Shown here: in pieces, positions 33,765 to 41,872 of the stretch
Layout of the letters: every line of letters begins with the position of its first letter
Position numbering within the stretch: position 1 is the first letter of the stretch
Origin: Thermoplasmata archaeon
GTDB lineage: Archaea > Thermoplasmatota > Thermoplasmata > Lutacidiplasmatales > UBA184
DNA length: 64,000 nucleotides
Assembly: GCA_027315165.1 (NCBI GenBank)
Contig: DAHUYN010000005.1
Span: forward strand, 62,001 to 126,000
Direction of reading: 5' to 3'
The notes under the pieces: generated by a model
The model's input: only the letters and a program-made list of their open reading frames with translations
The model's database searches: none
What the model was told of the DNA's origin: nothing
Program-made: the position numbers and the translations under genes

Positions 33765-35431
33765 GGGACCTCCTCGAGGGCGTCGCCCGCCTCCTCGGCG
33801 GGGCTCCAGGAGAGGGTCTCGGCCCCCTCGCTCCCGCGCTCGAGCCGGACCCGGCCCGCGCGGAGCCACCGCGAGAGCGCCTCCTCGGCCGCAGGACGCG
33901 CGACGCCGGCGTCCTCGGCGAGGAAGACGAGCGTCTCCCGGTCGAGCGTGCCCCCGTCCCGAAGGAGCCGACGGACCTCGTCGAGGGCCCGGCGGCTCGC
34001 GGTCCCGTCCGGGCCCGCCGTGGGACCGGGGCGCGACCGTCGGACGAGGAGGTACCCGACTCCCACGAGGGCCGGCACGAGCGCGAGGAGGGCGAGCGAC
34101 GAGAGCCCCGGGCCTCCTGCGGACGCCGGTGCCTCGACCGGGGCCGAGCGGTTCACATCGACGACGGTGACCTCGGCGACCGAGCGGAGCGGGTCGCCGA
34201 ACCCGTCGACGACCTCGAGCGTGAGGAGGATCGGGCCGGCCGCCGTCGGCGAGAGGCTCGCATTGACCGACCCCGGCCCCGTGAGGTTCCCGGTCTCCGC
34301 CTCGCCATCGGAGCCGAAGAGGACCCACGCGTACGGGGCGGCCCCGCCGGCGATCGTCGCGCGCAGTCGCAGCGGGGTCGAGGGCGACGGAGCGGGCGTG
34401 AGCACCGCCAAGAAGCCGACGAGCGCGGGCGCGACGCGGACGGAGACGTTCTCGACCGCGGAGCGTCCGGCGCCGTCGGTGGCCGAGACGACGACGGTGA
34501 CGTTCCCCGGGCTCGAGAACGTGCCCGTCCAGGCGACGGTCCCGTTCGTCGTCACCGGGGGGCTCCCGAGGGACTCGTTCCCGACAAAGGCCGTCGCGTC
34601 GACCGAGCAGGCGAGGGGCGGGACCCCCCCGTCCAGGCGGAGCAGCAGGTGCAGCGGCTCGCCGACGTCGACCGCGGCGACCGTCGGCGACACGACGAGC
34701 GAGAAGGCGGGCAGCCCGATCGCCGCGAGCGGCGCGGTCGCGTTCGCGACGGCGCCGACGGCGTCACGCACGACGAGCGTCGCGCTCGCGTTGGCGCCGG
34801 TCGGCGACCCGGTCGGGACCGTGAAGCGGCCGTCCGCGCCGAGCGGGAACGACGTCGCGTAGCCGCTCGGGTGGATCGTGAGGTTCGCCAAGAACGGCGG
34901 CGTCCCCCCGGTGAGCGCGCCGTCGACGAGGAGCCCGGCGCCCGCGGCCGTGTCGGCCGACGCGCCGTCCAGCTCCGCGGCCGGGGGCGGGTTCACCGAG
35001 ACCGTCGCGACGGCCGCCGCCCTCTCGCCCAGGGGGTCGGTCACCGCGGCCGTCAGGACGAGGCTTCCCGAGGCCGTCGGCACCACGCGCCAGGTGGGAC
35101 CCGTCGCGTGGCCGCCCTCGGAGTCGATCCAGAGGACGTCGTAGGGAGGGGTCCCGCCCCCCGGCAGCGCCGTCGCGACGACGGCCTGGCCGAGGTCGGT
35201 CGCGGACGGAGAGACGGTGACGACGAGCGTGAGGGGGAGCACGCCGACGCTCGGCGCCTCGTCGAGGCCGAGAGACGCCCCGGTCGCGGCCCGCGCGGGC
35301 AGCTCCCACAAGAGCGGGGCGAGGCCGGGCACGAGCCCGCCGAGCGGGATCGCGGCGACCACGAGGACGATCGACGTTCGCGCCAGGTCGAGGCTCACGC
35401 GCGGGAGTTCGGACTGCTTCACGAGGGCCAC
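33761..35431 (-). CDS. Surface protein with Ig/PKD-like domains, one C-terminal membrane helix and cytoplasmic winged helix
   Basis: 556 residues, GTG 35431. A hydrophobic N-terminal segment (about 15-40), then four or five beta-rich domains of about 85 residues (each ending in a phrase like VTVSVNPPP, VSVRVAPA or VTVVDVNRS), a membrane helix (LSSLALLALVPALVGVGYLL, about 445-465) and a cytoplasmic tail with ASRRALDEVRRLLRDGGTLD, LVFLAEDAGVARPAAEEALS, RVRLERG, which has the helix pattern of a winged helix. So it could sense a surface contact and act inside, or anchor the machine. First gene of the transfer locus, GTGA-coupled to the VirB2-like gene, 39 bp after fibrillarin. Confidence 0.75.
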   Translation of the reverse strand: MALVKQSELPRVSLDLARTSIVLVVAAIPLGGLVPGLAPLLWELPARAATGASLGLDEAPSVGVLPLTLVVTVSPSATDLGQAVVATALPGGGTPPYDVLWIDSEGGHATGPTWRVVPTASGSLVLTAAVTDPLGERAAAVATVSVNPPPAAELDGASADTAAGAGLLVDGALTGGTPPFLANLTIHPSGYATSFPLGADGRFTVPTGSPTGANASATLVVRDAVGAVANATAPLAAIGLPAFSLVVSPTVAAVDVGEPLHLLLRLDGGVPPLACSVDATAFVGNESLGSPPVTTNGTVAWTGTFSSPGNVTVVVSATDGAGRSAVENVSVRVAPALVGFLAVLTPAPSPSTPLRLRATIAGGAAPYAWVLFGSDGEAETGNLTGPGSVNASLSPTAAGPILLTLEVVDGFGDPLRSVAEVTVVDVNRSAPVEAPASAGGPGLSSLALLALVPALVGVGYLLVRRSRPGPTAGPDGTASRRALDEVRRLLRDGGTLDRETLVFLAEDAGVARPAAEEALSRWLRAGRVRLERGSEGAETLSWSPAEEAGDALEEVP

Positions 35432-35470
35432 CCGCGCGAGCGAGGTGGGGCGGGGTACTTCGCCGGTCCG

Positions 35471-36151
35471 CTACCGCTGAACGCTGGGAGCTGGCCGCGG
35501 GCCCACTTCGAGGGCGACGTGCTGTCGCGAGAACGGAGCCAGGTCGGTCTGGGCGACGACGGGTCGGCCCCGACCGGCGAGCTCGTGGCGCGCCTCGTCG
35601 ACGATCGCACGGGGCGCGCGGGTCTGGGTCACCGAGCGGACCTTGAGCATGAGCAGGCCGCGGCCGCCCCGGCGGAGCGTCGCGTCCGCGTTCTCGAGGA
35701 AGATCCGCGCCTGGCCCCGCTGGGCGACGTCCTGGTAGATCAGGTCGACGCTGCCGACGTCGGCGGCGTACCGCTCCGGGAGCTGCGCGTCCGCGAGGAT
35801 CGGCAGCACGTTCGGCCGGAGCCGCGAGAGCTCGAGGAGCGGGGCGAAGGCGACCGGGCTCTTCTCGACGACGAAGAGGTCGGCCTCGGGCAGAAGGTCC
35901 GAGAGGTGGCTCACCGTCGTCCCGTGGGCGCCGCCGAGGTAGAGGACCGACGTCGCGCCGTCCCAGGGCGCGCGGGCGGCCCCGCGAAGGAGGAGCGCGG
36001 CGAGCTTCGACCGGAACGGGTCCCAGTGGCGGTACTCGACGCCTCCGACCTCGCGAAGCTCCTCGCCGTAGACGCGGTGGCCCGGCCGAAGGTTCTCGGT
36101 GTAGAGCTCCCGCCCGTCCCGCCAGACCCCCGGCCACGCCGTCGCCTCCAC
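35471..36151 (-). CDS. flpA: Fibrillarin-like rRNA/tRNA 2'-O-methyltransferase
   Basis: 226 residues, GTG 36151. YTENLRPGHRVYGEEL, then the SAM site LYLGGAHGTTVSHLSDLL (usual LGAASGTTVSHVSD), FVVEKSPVAFAPL, VDLIYQDVAQ (catalytic Asp), and LMLKVRSVTQT (catalytic Lys). Catalytic subunit of archaeal C/D box sRNPs, methylating ribose 2'-OH under RNA guidance. Its usual partner Nop5 is not next to it; instead RidA lies 6 bp upstream. Ser/Ala to His change in the glycine loop is unusual but the fold is intact. Confidence 0.93.
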   Translation of the reverse strand: MEATAWPGVWRDGRELYTENLRPGHRVYGEELREVGGVEYRHWDPFRSKLAALLLRGAARAPWDGATSVLYLGGAHGTTVSHLSDLLPEADLFVVEKSPVAFAPLLELSRLRPNVLPILADAQLPERYAADVGSVDLIYQDVAQRGQARIFLENADATLRRGGRGLLMLKVRSVTQTRAPRAIVDEARHELAGRGRPVVAQTDLAPFSRQHVALEVGPRPAPSVQR

Positions 36152-36157
36152 GTGGGC

Positions 36158-36622
36158 CTACCCGATCTCCACGAGGAGTTCGACCTCGACCGGGGCGTTC
36201 TTGGGGAGCCTGGCGACGCCGACGGCGGCCCGGGCGGGTCGCCCGTCCTCGCCGAACACCGACACGAGCAGGTCGGTCGCGCCGTCGGCGACCTCGTGGG
36301 CCCGGTCGAACCCCTCGGAGGAGGCGACGAAGACCCCGACGCGCACGACACGGCGCACCCGGTCGACGCCCCCGAGCTCGGCGGCGAGCGCGCTCAGCGC
36401 CTGGAGCGTCGCCGAGCGCGCGAGCTCCTTCGCCTTCGACGACGGGACGTCCCGGTCGACGAGGCCGGCGTCGACGGCGGCGCCCTCCTTCGTGACGATC
36501 TGCCCCGAGACGAACGCGAGGCTCCCCGAGACCGCCACGGGCGCGTAGGAGCCGACCGGTCTCGGCGGTGCCGGGAGCTCGACCCCGAGCGCTCGAAGCC
36601 TCTCGCTCGGTCGGGCCGGCAT
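36158..36622 (-). CDS. RidA/YjgF-family protein
   Basis: 154 residues. PVGSYAPVAVSGSLAFVSGQ, the G-x-x-A-R motif region GRPARAAVGVARLPKNAPVEVELLVEI, where the Arg (of P-x-R-A) is the substrate-binding residue of enamine/imine deaminases. Likely hydrolyses reactive enamines from PLP enzymes. The first 25 residues are longer than in E. coli RidA, but the ATG 36622 is the only start before the domain. Directly upstream of fibrillarin (6 bp), same strand. Confidence 0.88.
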   Translation of the reverse strand: MPARPSERLRALGVELPAPPRPVGSYAPVAVSGSLAFVSGQIVTKEGAAVDAGLVDRDVPSSKAKELARSATLQALSALAAELGGVDRVRRVVRVGVFVASSEGFDRAHEVADGATDLLVSVFGEDGRPARAAVGVARLPKNAPVEVELLVEIG

Positions 36623-36722
36623 CGGCCGCCGAAGCAGGGCGGCGGGAAAACGGTGCCGTGCCGGGAGAGGGTCGAGGCCGGTCGCCGAAGGGTTAAGCCG
36701 CCGTCCCGCCTTGACCGAGCCG

Positions 36723-37097
36723 ATGGCCGGGCTCTTCCGACGCCGCCGTCGCTCGAAGAAGGGGTCGGAGGAGCCTGAGGGGTCGGCCCCGGAGCCCGCC
36801 ATCGAGGAGGGCGAGGCCTCTCCGGCGACCGAGGTCGAGACGGCTCCGGCGCCCGAGGCAGGGGCGCTGCCCGCGGCCGCGGAGAGCCCGACCTCCCGCG
36901 CGCGAGAGCCGGCGGCCCCGCTGGCGGGACCCTCCGCGCCGGAGGTCGGGGCCTCGCCACCGCCGCTCCCCGAAGCCGACCGCGAGGCGGCCCGCAGCTC
37001 CGTCGCGCGACGCCGGCCCCAGACCCAGTGCTTCCTCTGCAGCAGTCCGCTCGTCGGGGCGTGGTGCCCCACGTGCCGGATGGAATGGATCGAGTAG
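36723..37097 (+). CDS. Hypothetical protein with disordered middle and C-terminal zinc ribbon
   Basis: 124 residues. Basic N-terminus MAGLFRRRRRSKKGSEEPE, then about 65 residues rich in Ala/Pro/Glu, then TQCFLCSSPLVGAWCPTCRMEWIE, a CxxC-x(8)-CxxC zinc knuckle at the very end. The architecture (basic head, acidic linker, zinc tail) resembles small regulatory or ribosome-associated proteins, but nothing specific is known to me. ATG 36723 is divergent from RidA; a TTAAGCC about 30 nt upstream may serve as TATA box. Confidence 0.6.
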   Translation: MAGLFRRRRRSKKGSEEPEGSAPEPAIEEGEASPATEVETAPAPEAGALPAAAESPTSRAREPAAPLAGPSAPEVGASPPPLPEADREAARSSVARRRPQTQCFLCSSPLVGAWCPTCRMEWIE

Positions 37098-37148
37098 CCC
37101 CGATCCCGGTCCGCCGTCGCGCGGGAGGCGTGCGCCGTCCGCCATGAG

Positions 37149-37156
37149 CTTATAGC
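37149..37156 (+). promoter_or_regulatory. TATA box of the DUF885 gene
   Basis: CTTATAGC centred 26 nt before ATG 37178, giving a leaderless mRNA. Confidence 0.6.
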
Positions 37157-37177
37157 GAGCGGCCCGCTCGACCGGCG

Positions 37178-38851
37178 ATGTCGACGCGACCGGCCCCCTC
37201 GCTCCCCGAGGTGGGACCCCGCGACGCGCTCCGGCCCCTCGAGGAGGAGGTCCTCCGCCACGTCTTCGAGCTGTCGCCGGGGTACGCCGTGTTCCTCGGG
37301 ATCCACGGCTACGACGGCCGGCTTCCCGACCTCACCCCTCCGGCGACCGACGCCTGGGTCGCGAGGGCGCGGAGCCTCCTCGAGAGGTTGCGCGGCCCGG
37401 AGCTCGCGAGCCTCGCGCCGGACCGGGCGTTCGACCGCCAGCTCCTCGAGCTCCTTGTCGAGAGCCCGCTGTTCGACCTCACCGAGTCGCGGGACCTCGA
37501 GCGGAACCCGATGTCGTACGTCGGCGCCGTCTCGCTCACCCCCTACATGGTGCGCGCCTACGCGCCGGCCCCCGCGCGGGTCGCCGCGATGCGCCGCGTC
37601 CTCGAGGGGGTCCCCTGGCTGCTCGAGACGGGTCGACGGCGGCTCGACGAGCGCCTCCCCGACCCGTTCGTCCGCCTCTCGATCGCCATCGCCTCGGGCC
37701 TTCGGGCCCACTTCGAGGAGGCGGAACAGTACGCGAGGGCCGCGGGCGCCGACCTCGGTGAGGAGGTCGCGGCGGCCCGGCCGCACGCCGAGAAGGCCGT
37801 CGACGAGCTTCTCGAGCGCCTCAAGGGCGACTACCTTCCCCACGCGACCCCCGACTTTGCCCTCGGCCCCGAGCGGTACCAGCGCCTCCTCTGGGTCCGG
37901 GAGGGGAGCCGGACGCCCGTCGCCGATGTGCTGGCCCAAGGGCGCGCGGACCTCGAGCGCAACCAGCGCCGGCTCGCCGAGCTCGCCTCCCGGCGGCATC
38001 CCGGTCTCCCGCCGTCGGAGGCCGTCGCCGCCGCCTTCGGGGCGCTCTACCGAGAGCACCCGACGGCTGAGCGGCTCGTCCCCCGGGCCGCGGAGTTCGT
38101 CGAGGAGGCGCGTCGCTTCCTCACCGAGAAGGACCTCGTCAGCCTCCCGGAGCCGGCGGTCTGCCGGGTCGAGGAGACCCCCGTCTACGGTCGAGCCCTC
38201 TCGACGGCGAGCATGAACCCGCCGGGCCCGTTCGACCTTGTCGGCGACGAGGGGATCTACTACGTCACGCCCGTCGACGCCTCCTGGCCGGCCGAGCGGC
38301 AGGAGGAGTGGCTGCGCTCCCTCAACGACGCGATGCTCCGCAACATCACGGTCCACGAGGTCTACCCGGGCCACTACCTCCAGTTCCTCCACTTCCGCCG
38401 GACCGCGTCGACGCTCGCGCGCTCGACGTTCCTCTCCGCGTCGTTCTCCGAGGGCTGGGCGCACTACTGCGAGCAGCTCGCCATCGAGGCGGGTCTCGGC
38501 GCCGGCGGCGACGCGGCCGAGCTCGCGCAGGTCCACGACGCCCTGCTCCGCGACTGCCGCCTGATCGCCTCGGTCGGGCTCCACACGAAGGGCTGGACGC
38601 TCGAGCAGGCGACGCAGCTGTTCGAGCGCGAGGCGCACTTCGAGCGGCTCCCCGCCGAGCGCGAGGCGATCCGCGGGACGTTCAACCCCGAGTACTTCTG
38701 CTACACGCTGGGCAAGCTCGCGATCCTCGACGCGCGCCGAAAGCTCCTCGCGACCCGGTTCGGCGGCTCCCTCAAGCGCTTCCACGACACCCTCCTCGGC
38801 TTCGGGTGCCCCCCGGTCGGGGCCCTCGACGGGCTCCTCAACGGCGCGTAG
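37178..38851 (+). CDS. DUF885-family metallopeptidase-like protein
   Basis: 557 residues, helical. Zinc motif HEVYPGHYLQF at about residues 393-403, followed some 20 residues on by SFSEGWAHYCEQLAIEAGL, where the Glu supplies the third ligand. This is the DUF885 family, related to M32-like/carboxypeptidase-type peptidases. The late motif FNPEYFCYTLGKLAILD is also conserved. Cytoplasmic, no signal peptide. TATA box at the leaderless distance. Followed on the same strand by a small membrane-protein gene (40 bp). Confidence 0.87.
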   Translation: MSTRPAPSLPEVGPRDALRPLEEEVLRHVFELSPGYAVFLGIHGYDGRLPDLTPPATDAWVARARSLLERLRGPELASLAPDRAFDRQLLELLVESPLFDLTESRDLERNPMSYVGAVSLTPYMVRAYAPAPARVAAMRRVLEGVPWLLETGRRRLDERLPDPFVRLSIAIASGLRAHFEEAEQYARAAGADLGEEVAAARPHAEKAVDELLERLKGDYLPHATPDFALGPERYQRLLWVREGSRTPVADVLAQGRADLERNQRRLAELASRRHPGLPPSEAVAAAFGALYREHPTAERLVPRAAEFVEEARRFLTEKDLVSLPEPAVCRVEETPVYGRALSTASMNPPGPFDLVGDEGIYYVTPVDASWPAERQEEWLRSLNDAMLRNITVHEVYPGHYLQFLHFRRTASTLARSTFLSASFSEGWAHYCEQLAIEAGLGAGGDAAELAQVHDALLRDCRLIASVGLHTKGWTLEQATQLFEREAHFERLPAEREAIRGTFNPEYFCYTLGKLAILDARRKLLATRFGGSLKRFHDTLLGFGCPPVGALDGLLNGA

Positions 38852-38890
38852 CGGAGCCCTCGAGGAGGAGAGCCCGCTCGCGCGAGGACG

Positions 38891-39349
38891 ATGACGGACG
38901 CCTTCCTCCTCTCGCCCGGCATCACGCCGCTCCTCACAGACCTGGTCCTCGTCGAGTTCGTCCTGCTCTCGGGCGCCCTCTACCGGCTCGCGGGCCCGCG
39001 GGGCTTCGAGGCGGCCGTCGCGCTCAACGCGCTCCTCCTCGGCGCCATCAAGCTCGCCACCGACTACACCGACCTCCTCGACCTGCCGGTGGCCCTCGCC
39101 GGGCTCGTGGGCGGGCTCTTCTGCCTCGTGGGGCTCGCGGGGCGTCCCCGGCGGCCGCGCCTGCCCAAAGGCCTCGTGCGGACCCTCGCCCTCGTTCTCG
39201 GGGCGGTCGGGCTCCTCAAGGCAGGGCTCGACTTCTACGACCCGTTCGACCTGCTCCTCAGCGCCGTCGTGATGGTCCTCGCCTTCTGGTGGCTCGTGCC
39301 CGGACGGCCCCGGGGCGCCGACCCGCTCGCCGCGGTCGGTCCGCCTTGA
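38891..39349 (+). CDS. Hypothetical four-helix membrane protein
   Basis: 152 residues. Hydrophobic stretches at about 12-30 (LLTDLVLVEFVLLSGALYRL), 38-55, 66-85 (LPVALAGLVGGLFCLVGLAG) and 96-130, with a basic loop GRPRRPRLPKG between helices 3 and 4. No family recognised. ATG 38891 follows DUF885 by 40 bp on the same strand, so co-transcription is likely. Confidence 0.65.
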   Translation: MTDAFLLSPGITPLLTDLVLVEFVLLSGALYRLAGPRGFEAAVALNALLLGAIKLATDYTDLLDLPVALAGLVGGLFCLVGLAGRPRRPRLPKGLVRTLALVLGAVGLLKAGLDFYDPFDLLLSAVVMVLAFWWLVPGRPRGADPLAAVGPP

Positions 39350-39395
39350 CCCGACGGCTACGTCGGGCCCCGCCGTCGCCCGGCGGAGCACGACG

Positions 39396-39923
39396 ATGTC
39401 CGCCACCGCCGCACGCCGATCGAAGACCGCCGACGCGCCGCTCGAGCTCCGCCTGAGGGAGATCCCCCCGGAGGACGTGTTCGAGCCGTTCCGCCGTGAC
39501 CTGAGGACCCTCGGACTCGACCTCGAGAGGTTCGAGAGCCGGATGGGCCGCCTCCTCGACCTCGGGCCGGCGTTGAGCCTGCCGCCGCTCCTTGTCGAGG
39601 GAACGTTCGGCCCCGTCGACCTCGAGGACGCGGGGAGCCAGTACCTCGTCCGGGTCGAGCTCCCCGGGAGCCGGAAGGAGGAGGTCACCGTGAACCTCCA
39701 GGACCAGGCGCTCGAGATCCGGACCGAGGCAACGCGGACGGAGGAGACCGCGCGGAAGAACTTCGTCTACCGCGGCCGCGCCTCGTCGTCGAGGCATCGC
39801 CGCGTCGTCTTTCCGACGGCCGTCGTCCCCGAGCGAGCGATTGCCCAGCTCGAGAACGGCGTCCTCACGGTCACCGTGCCGAAGGGCCGGCCCGACAAGG
39901 AGCGGAAGGTCCCGGTGACGTAG
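39396..39923 (+). CDS. Hsp20-family small heat-shock protein
   Basis: 175 residues. Alpha-crystallin domain from about residue 75: FGPVDLEDAGSQYLVRVELP, KEEVTVNLQDQALEIRTEA, and the C-terminal GVLTVTVPK motif (G-x-L). The final I/V-x-I/V-type anchor may be KVPV. Holds unfolded proteins. N-terminal region contains helix EDVFEPFRRDLRTLG. The stretch NFVYRGRASSSRHRRVVFP replaces the usual F-x-R-x-x-x-LP, conserved in essence. Monocistronic. Confidence 0.88.
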   Translation: MSATAARRSKTADAPLELRLREIPPEDVFEPFRRDLRTLGLDLERFESRMGRLLDLGPALSLPPLLVEGTFGPVDLEDAGSQYLVRVELPGSRKEEVTVNLQDQALEIRTEATRTEETARKNFVYRGRASSSRHRRVVFPTAVVPERAIAQLENGVLTVTVPKGRPDKERKVPVT

Positions 39924-39956
39924 GGCGCCGCGCCGCCCGGACCCCGGGCCCGACGG

Positions 39957-40712
39957 TCACGGCCTCGGGCGCAGCGTGACGCGGGCGGAGGTCGCGTCGA
40001 CGACCACGCGCTGTCGGCCGAACGACGGTCGCACGCCGCGGAGCTCGAGGCCCGCCGCGTCGCGGCGCACGGCGATCTCGGCGCTGGCGAGGCTCCGCAG
40101 CGCCGGCGCGGTCGCGAGGCCCGGGCGCACGAGGCCGAGCACGAGGTTGCCGACGCCCTGCGCCCGCTTGACCCCGTGGAGGAACATCCTCGAGGCGGCC
40201 TCCGGGCCGGCCACGATCTCGCCGACCTCGAAGGCGTTGAGCTCGAGGAACTGCCGGCTCCGCGAGCCGCGCGCGGCCCGCTCGGCCGAGGCCATCCGCT
40301 CCATGCTCCGCGTGCGGCCGGCCGGAGTGCGGTGCGCGCGGAGGCTGACCACGTAGGGCGCCTCCTCGTCCTGGCCGACGTAGTCGACGATCCGCACGCG
40401 CGCGTCGAACCGGCGCCGCGTCGTGTGCACGAGCAGACGGTCCCGGAACGCATGCGGGGCGTCCCGCGCCGGCAGGATGGCGATCGTGCCTCGGGACTGG
40501 TAGAGGAAGTTGAGGACCGTGGGAAAGAGCAGCGCGTCGAGGTCGGCCGTGGTCACGAAGGCGTCGACGTCGAGGAGCGAGAGGCCGGCCCTCGGGTACC
40601 CGCCACCGAGGAGCTTGTCAAGGTCCTCGATGCCGGTCGAGAAGGCGCTCTCGCTGTCCGGGGTGGGGGTCCACTCGTAGAGGCCCGGTGAGGCTCGGGG
40701 TCGGTCGGCCAT
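39957..40712 (-). CDS. KaiC/RadA-like ATPase-fold protein without Walker A
   Basis: 251 residues. STGIEDLDKLLGGGYPRAGL is the entry of RecA/KaiC domains (G-I-x-x-L-D-x-L-L-G-G-G), but the expected G-x-x-x-x-G-K-T is missing: the chain reads LSLLDVDAFVTTADL instead. Later strands (GTIAILPARDAP, RVRIVDYVG, GNLVLGLVRPG) keep the fold. So probably a non-catalytic family member that binds a partner or nucleotide differently. TATA-like CTCTAAGAA lies about 30 nt upstream of the ATG. Convergent with Hsp20. Confidence 0.68.
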   Translation of the reverse strand: MADRPRASPGLYEWTPTPDSESAFSTGIEDLDKLLGGGYPRAGLSLLDVDAFVTTADLDALLFPTVLNFLYQSRGTIAILPARDAPHAFRDRLLVHTTRRRFDARVRIVDYVGQDEEAPYVVSLRAHRTPAGRTRSMERMASAERAARGSRSRQFLELNAFEVGEIVAGPEAASRMFLHGVKRAQGVGNLVLGLVRPGLATAPALRSLASAEIAVRRDAAGLELRGVRPSFGRQRVVVDATSARVTLRPRP

Positions 40713-40851
40713 GGCCGGACGTTGGGGGCGCGGGGTTCTTAGAGGCGCCGAACGGCTCGACCGGATCGCCAGCGGTGCACCGGCCCCCACCTCCGGTCGG
40801 CGTCGGGCGCGCGACCGGCTCGAGACCCCGCGGGCCGGGACGGTGGGACCG

Positions 40852-41610
40852 CTACCGCGTTCCGGAGCGCGTCTCAGTTTCGTTACGCTTGTGAGACGTC
40901 GAGTGCCCTCCGGCCGTCGGCGCGGGGGCGGCCTCGGTCCCACCCCTCGCGGCGCTCGGCCGGTCGGCCGGGCGCGCGCCCTTCTCGAGGAAGGTGAACA
41001 GCCGGACCCCGGGCCGGAACGGGCGGGGCTCGGTCGCGAGGCGGGCCGCCCCGACCGAGGCGGTCGATCCGGGGACGGTGTCGAACGAGAGCTCGGCGAA
41101 CCCCGACTCGACGAACCAGGCGCGGAGGCGCGGCGTGAGGTCCGGCGCGAACCGCCCTCGCGTCCAGACGACCGTGGCCCCGCGCGCGCAGAGCTCGGGG
41201 AGGTGCGCGATCGTCGTCCGCACGTCGTCGTCGGAGACGTTGCCGAAGATGCCGCAGGCCAGAACGAGGTCGGCCGGGACCGCGCCCTCGAGGGCGGTCG
41301 TCGTCGAGGCGTCGGCCGTGCGGACCTCGATCGCGTCGAGGCCCAGTCGATGCACCTCCGCGCGCGCGCTCTCGGTGAGCTCGGCGGTGATGTCGACGAG
41401 CCGGGCCCGGACGTCGCGGGCCCTCGGATGCTCTGCGAGGACGCCGAGGAGGTCCCGGCCGTCGCCGGCGCAGAGGCTGACGACGCGGATCGGCCCGGGC
41501 GGGGCGGCGGAGAGCGCCTCGCGGATCCGGGCCTGGACGACGCGGAGGCGCCCCGCGTGGGAGCGGCCCCCGCCGTAGCCGCGGTGCCACTCGACCCATT
41601 CGTCCGTCAT
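40852..41610 (-). CDS. SAM-dependent methyltransferase, class I
   Basis: 252 residues. SAM-binding RVVSLCAGDGRDLLGVLAEH (motif I), RARLVDITAELTE, DLVLACGIFGNVSDDDV and ATVVWTRGRFAPDLT. The pattern is close to a group of uncharacterised methyltransferases I associate with Actinobacteria, which suggests horizontal transfer; this is from memory and needs a search. Substrate unknown. The C-terminal 40 residues (SAARGGTEAAPAPTAGG...) are disordered; a CGTCTCA/TGAGACG inverted repeat at 40870-40898 lies in their DNA and could act as terminator. Confidence 0.82.
   Translation of the reverse strand: MTDEWVEWHRGYGGGRSHAGRLRVVQARIREALSAAPPGPIRVVSLCAGDGRDLLGVLAEHPRARDVRARLVDITAELTESARAEVHRLGLDAIEVRTADASTTTALEGAVPADLVLACGIFGNVSDDDVRTTIAHLPELCARGATVVWTRGRFAPDLTPRLRAWFVESGFAELSFDTVPGSTASVGAARLATEPRPFRPGVRLFTFLEKGARPADRPSAARGGTEAAPAPTAGGHSTSHKRNETETRSGTR
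40870..40898 (-). terminator. Possible hairpin at the 3' end of the methyltransferase gene
   Basis: 7-bp arms CGTCTCA and TGAGACG separated by 15 bp, inside the last codons of the gene. No U-tract follows on the minus strand, so termination is only a guess. Confidence 0.3.
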
Positions 41611-41834
41611 GCGGGCGGTCGTCGGGACGCGCGCGCAGGATAAATCCGCCCCCCGGGGGAGGCGTCCCTGGACGTGGCTCGCCCGCCGGGGCTCACCGGC
41701 TCGAGCCTACTCGAAGCGGCCGATGCCGGAGTCTCCCTGGGAGCGCCCCGCATCGAACTTCGAGGTCTGGACGCCCGACTTCGCCGCGATCTGGACCGAA
41801 GACCCCTTGTTTGAGGAGTTGAACCCCCCGGGGA

Positions 41835-41872
41835 GGTGTCGGGGGGGTGAGCCGCAGGAATGTTCAAATCCG
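41835..41872 (-). repeat. tRNA-Met 3'-end copy plus boundary motif
   Basis: GGTGTCGGGGGGG (41835-41847) repeats the tRNA-Met discriminator, acceptor 3' strand and part of the T-stem, then GAATGTTCAAATCCG at 41858-41872. The toxin stop codon lies at 41873-41875, directly behind the motif. Confidence 0.6.

Noticed and set aside
29415-35431. Full integrative conjugative element
   Set aside because: No relaxase, coupling protein, integrase or flanking repeats; neighbours are core genes.
36158-39688. 1176-codon minus-strand frame opposite the DUF885 gene
   Set aside because: Only the last part (RidA) is a real protein; the rest is antisense low-complexity sequence.
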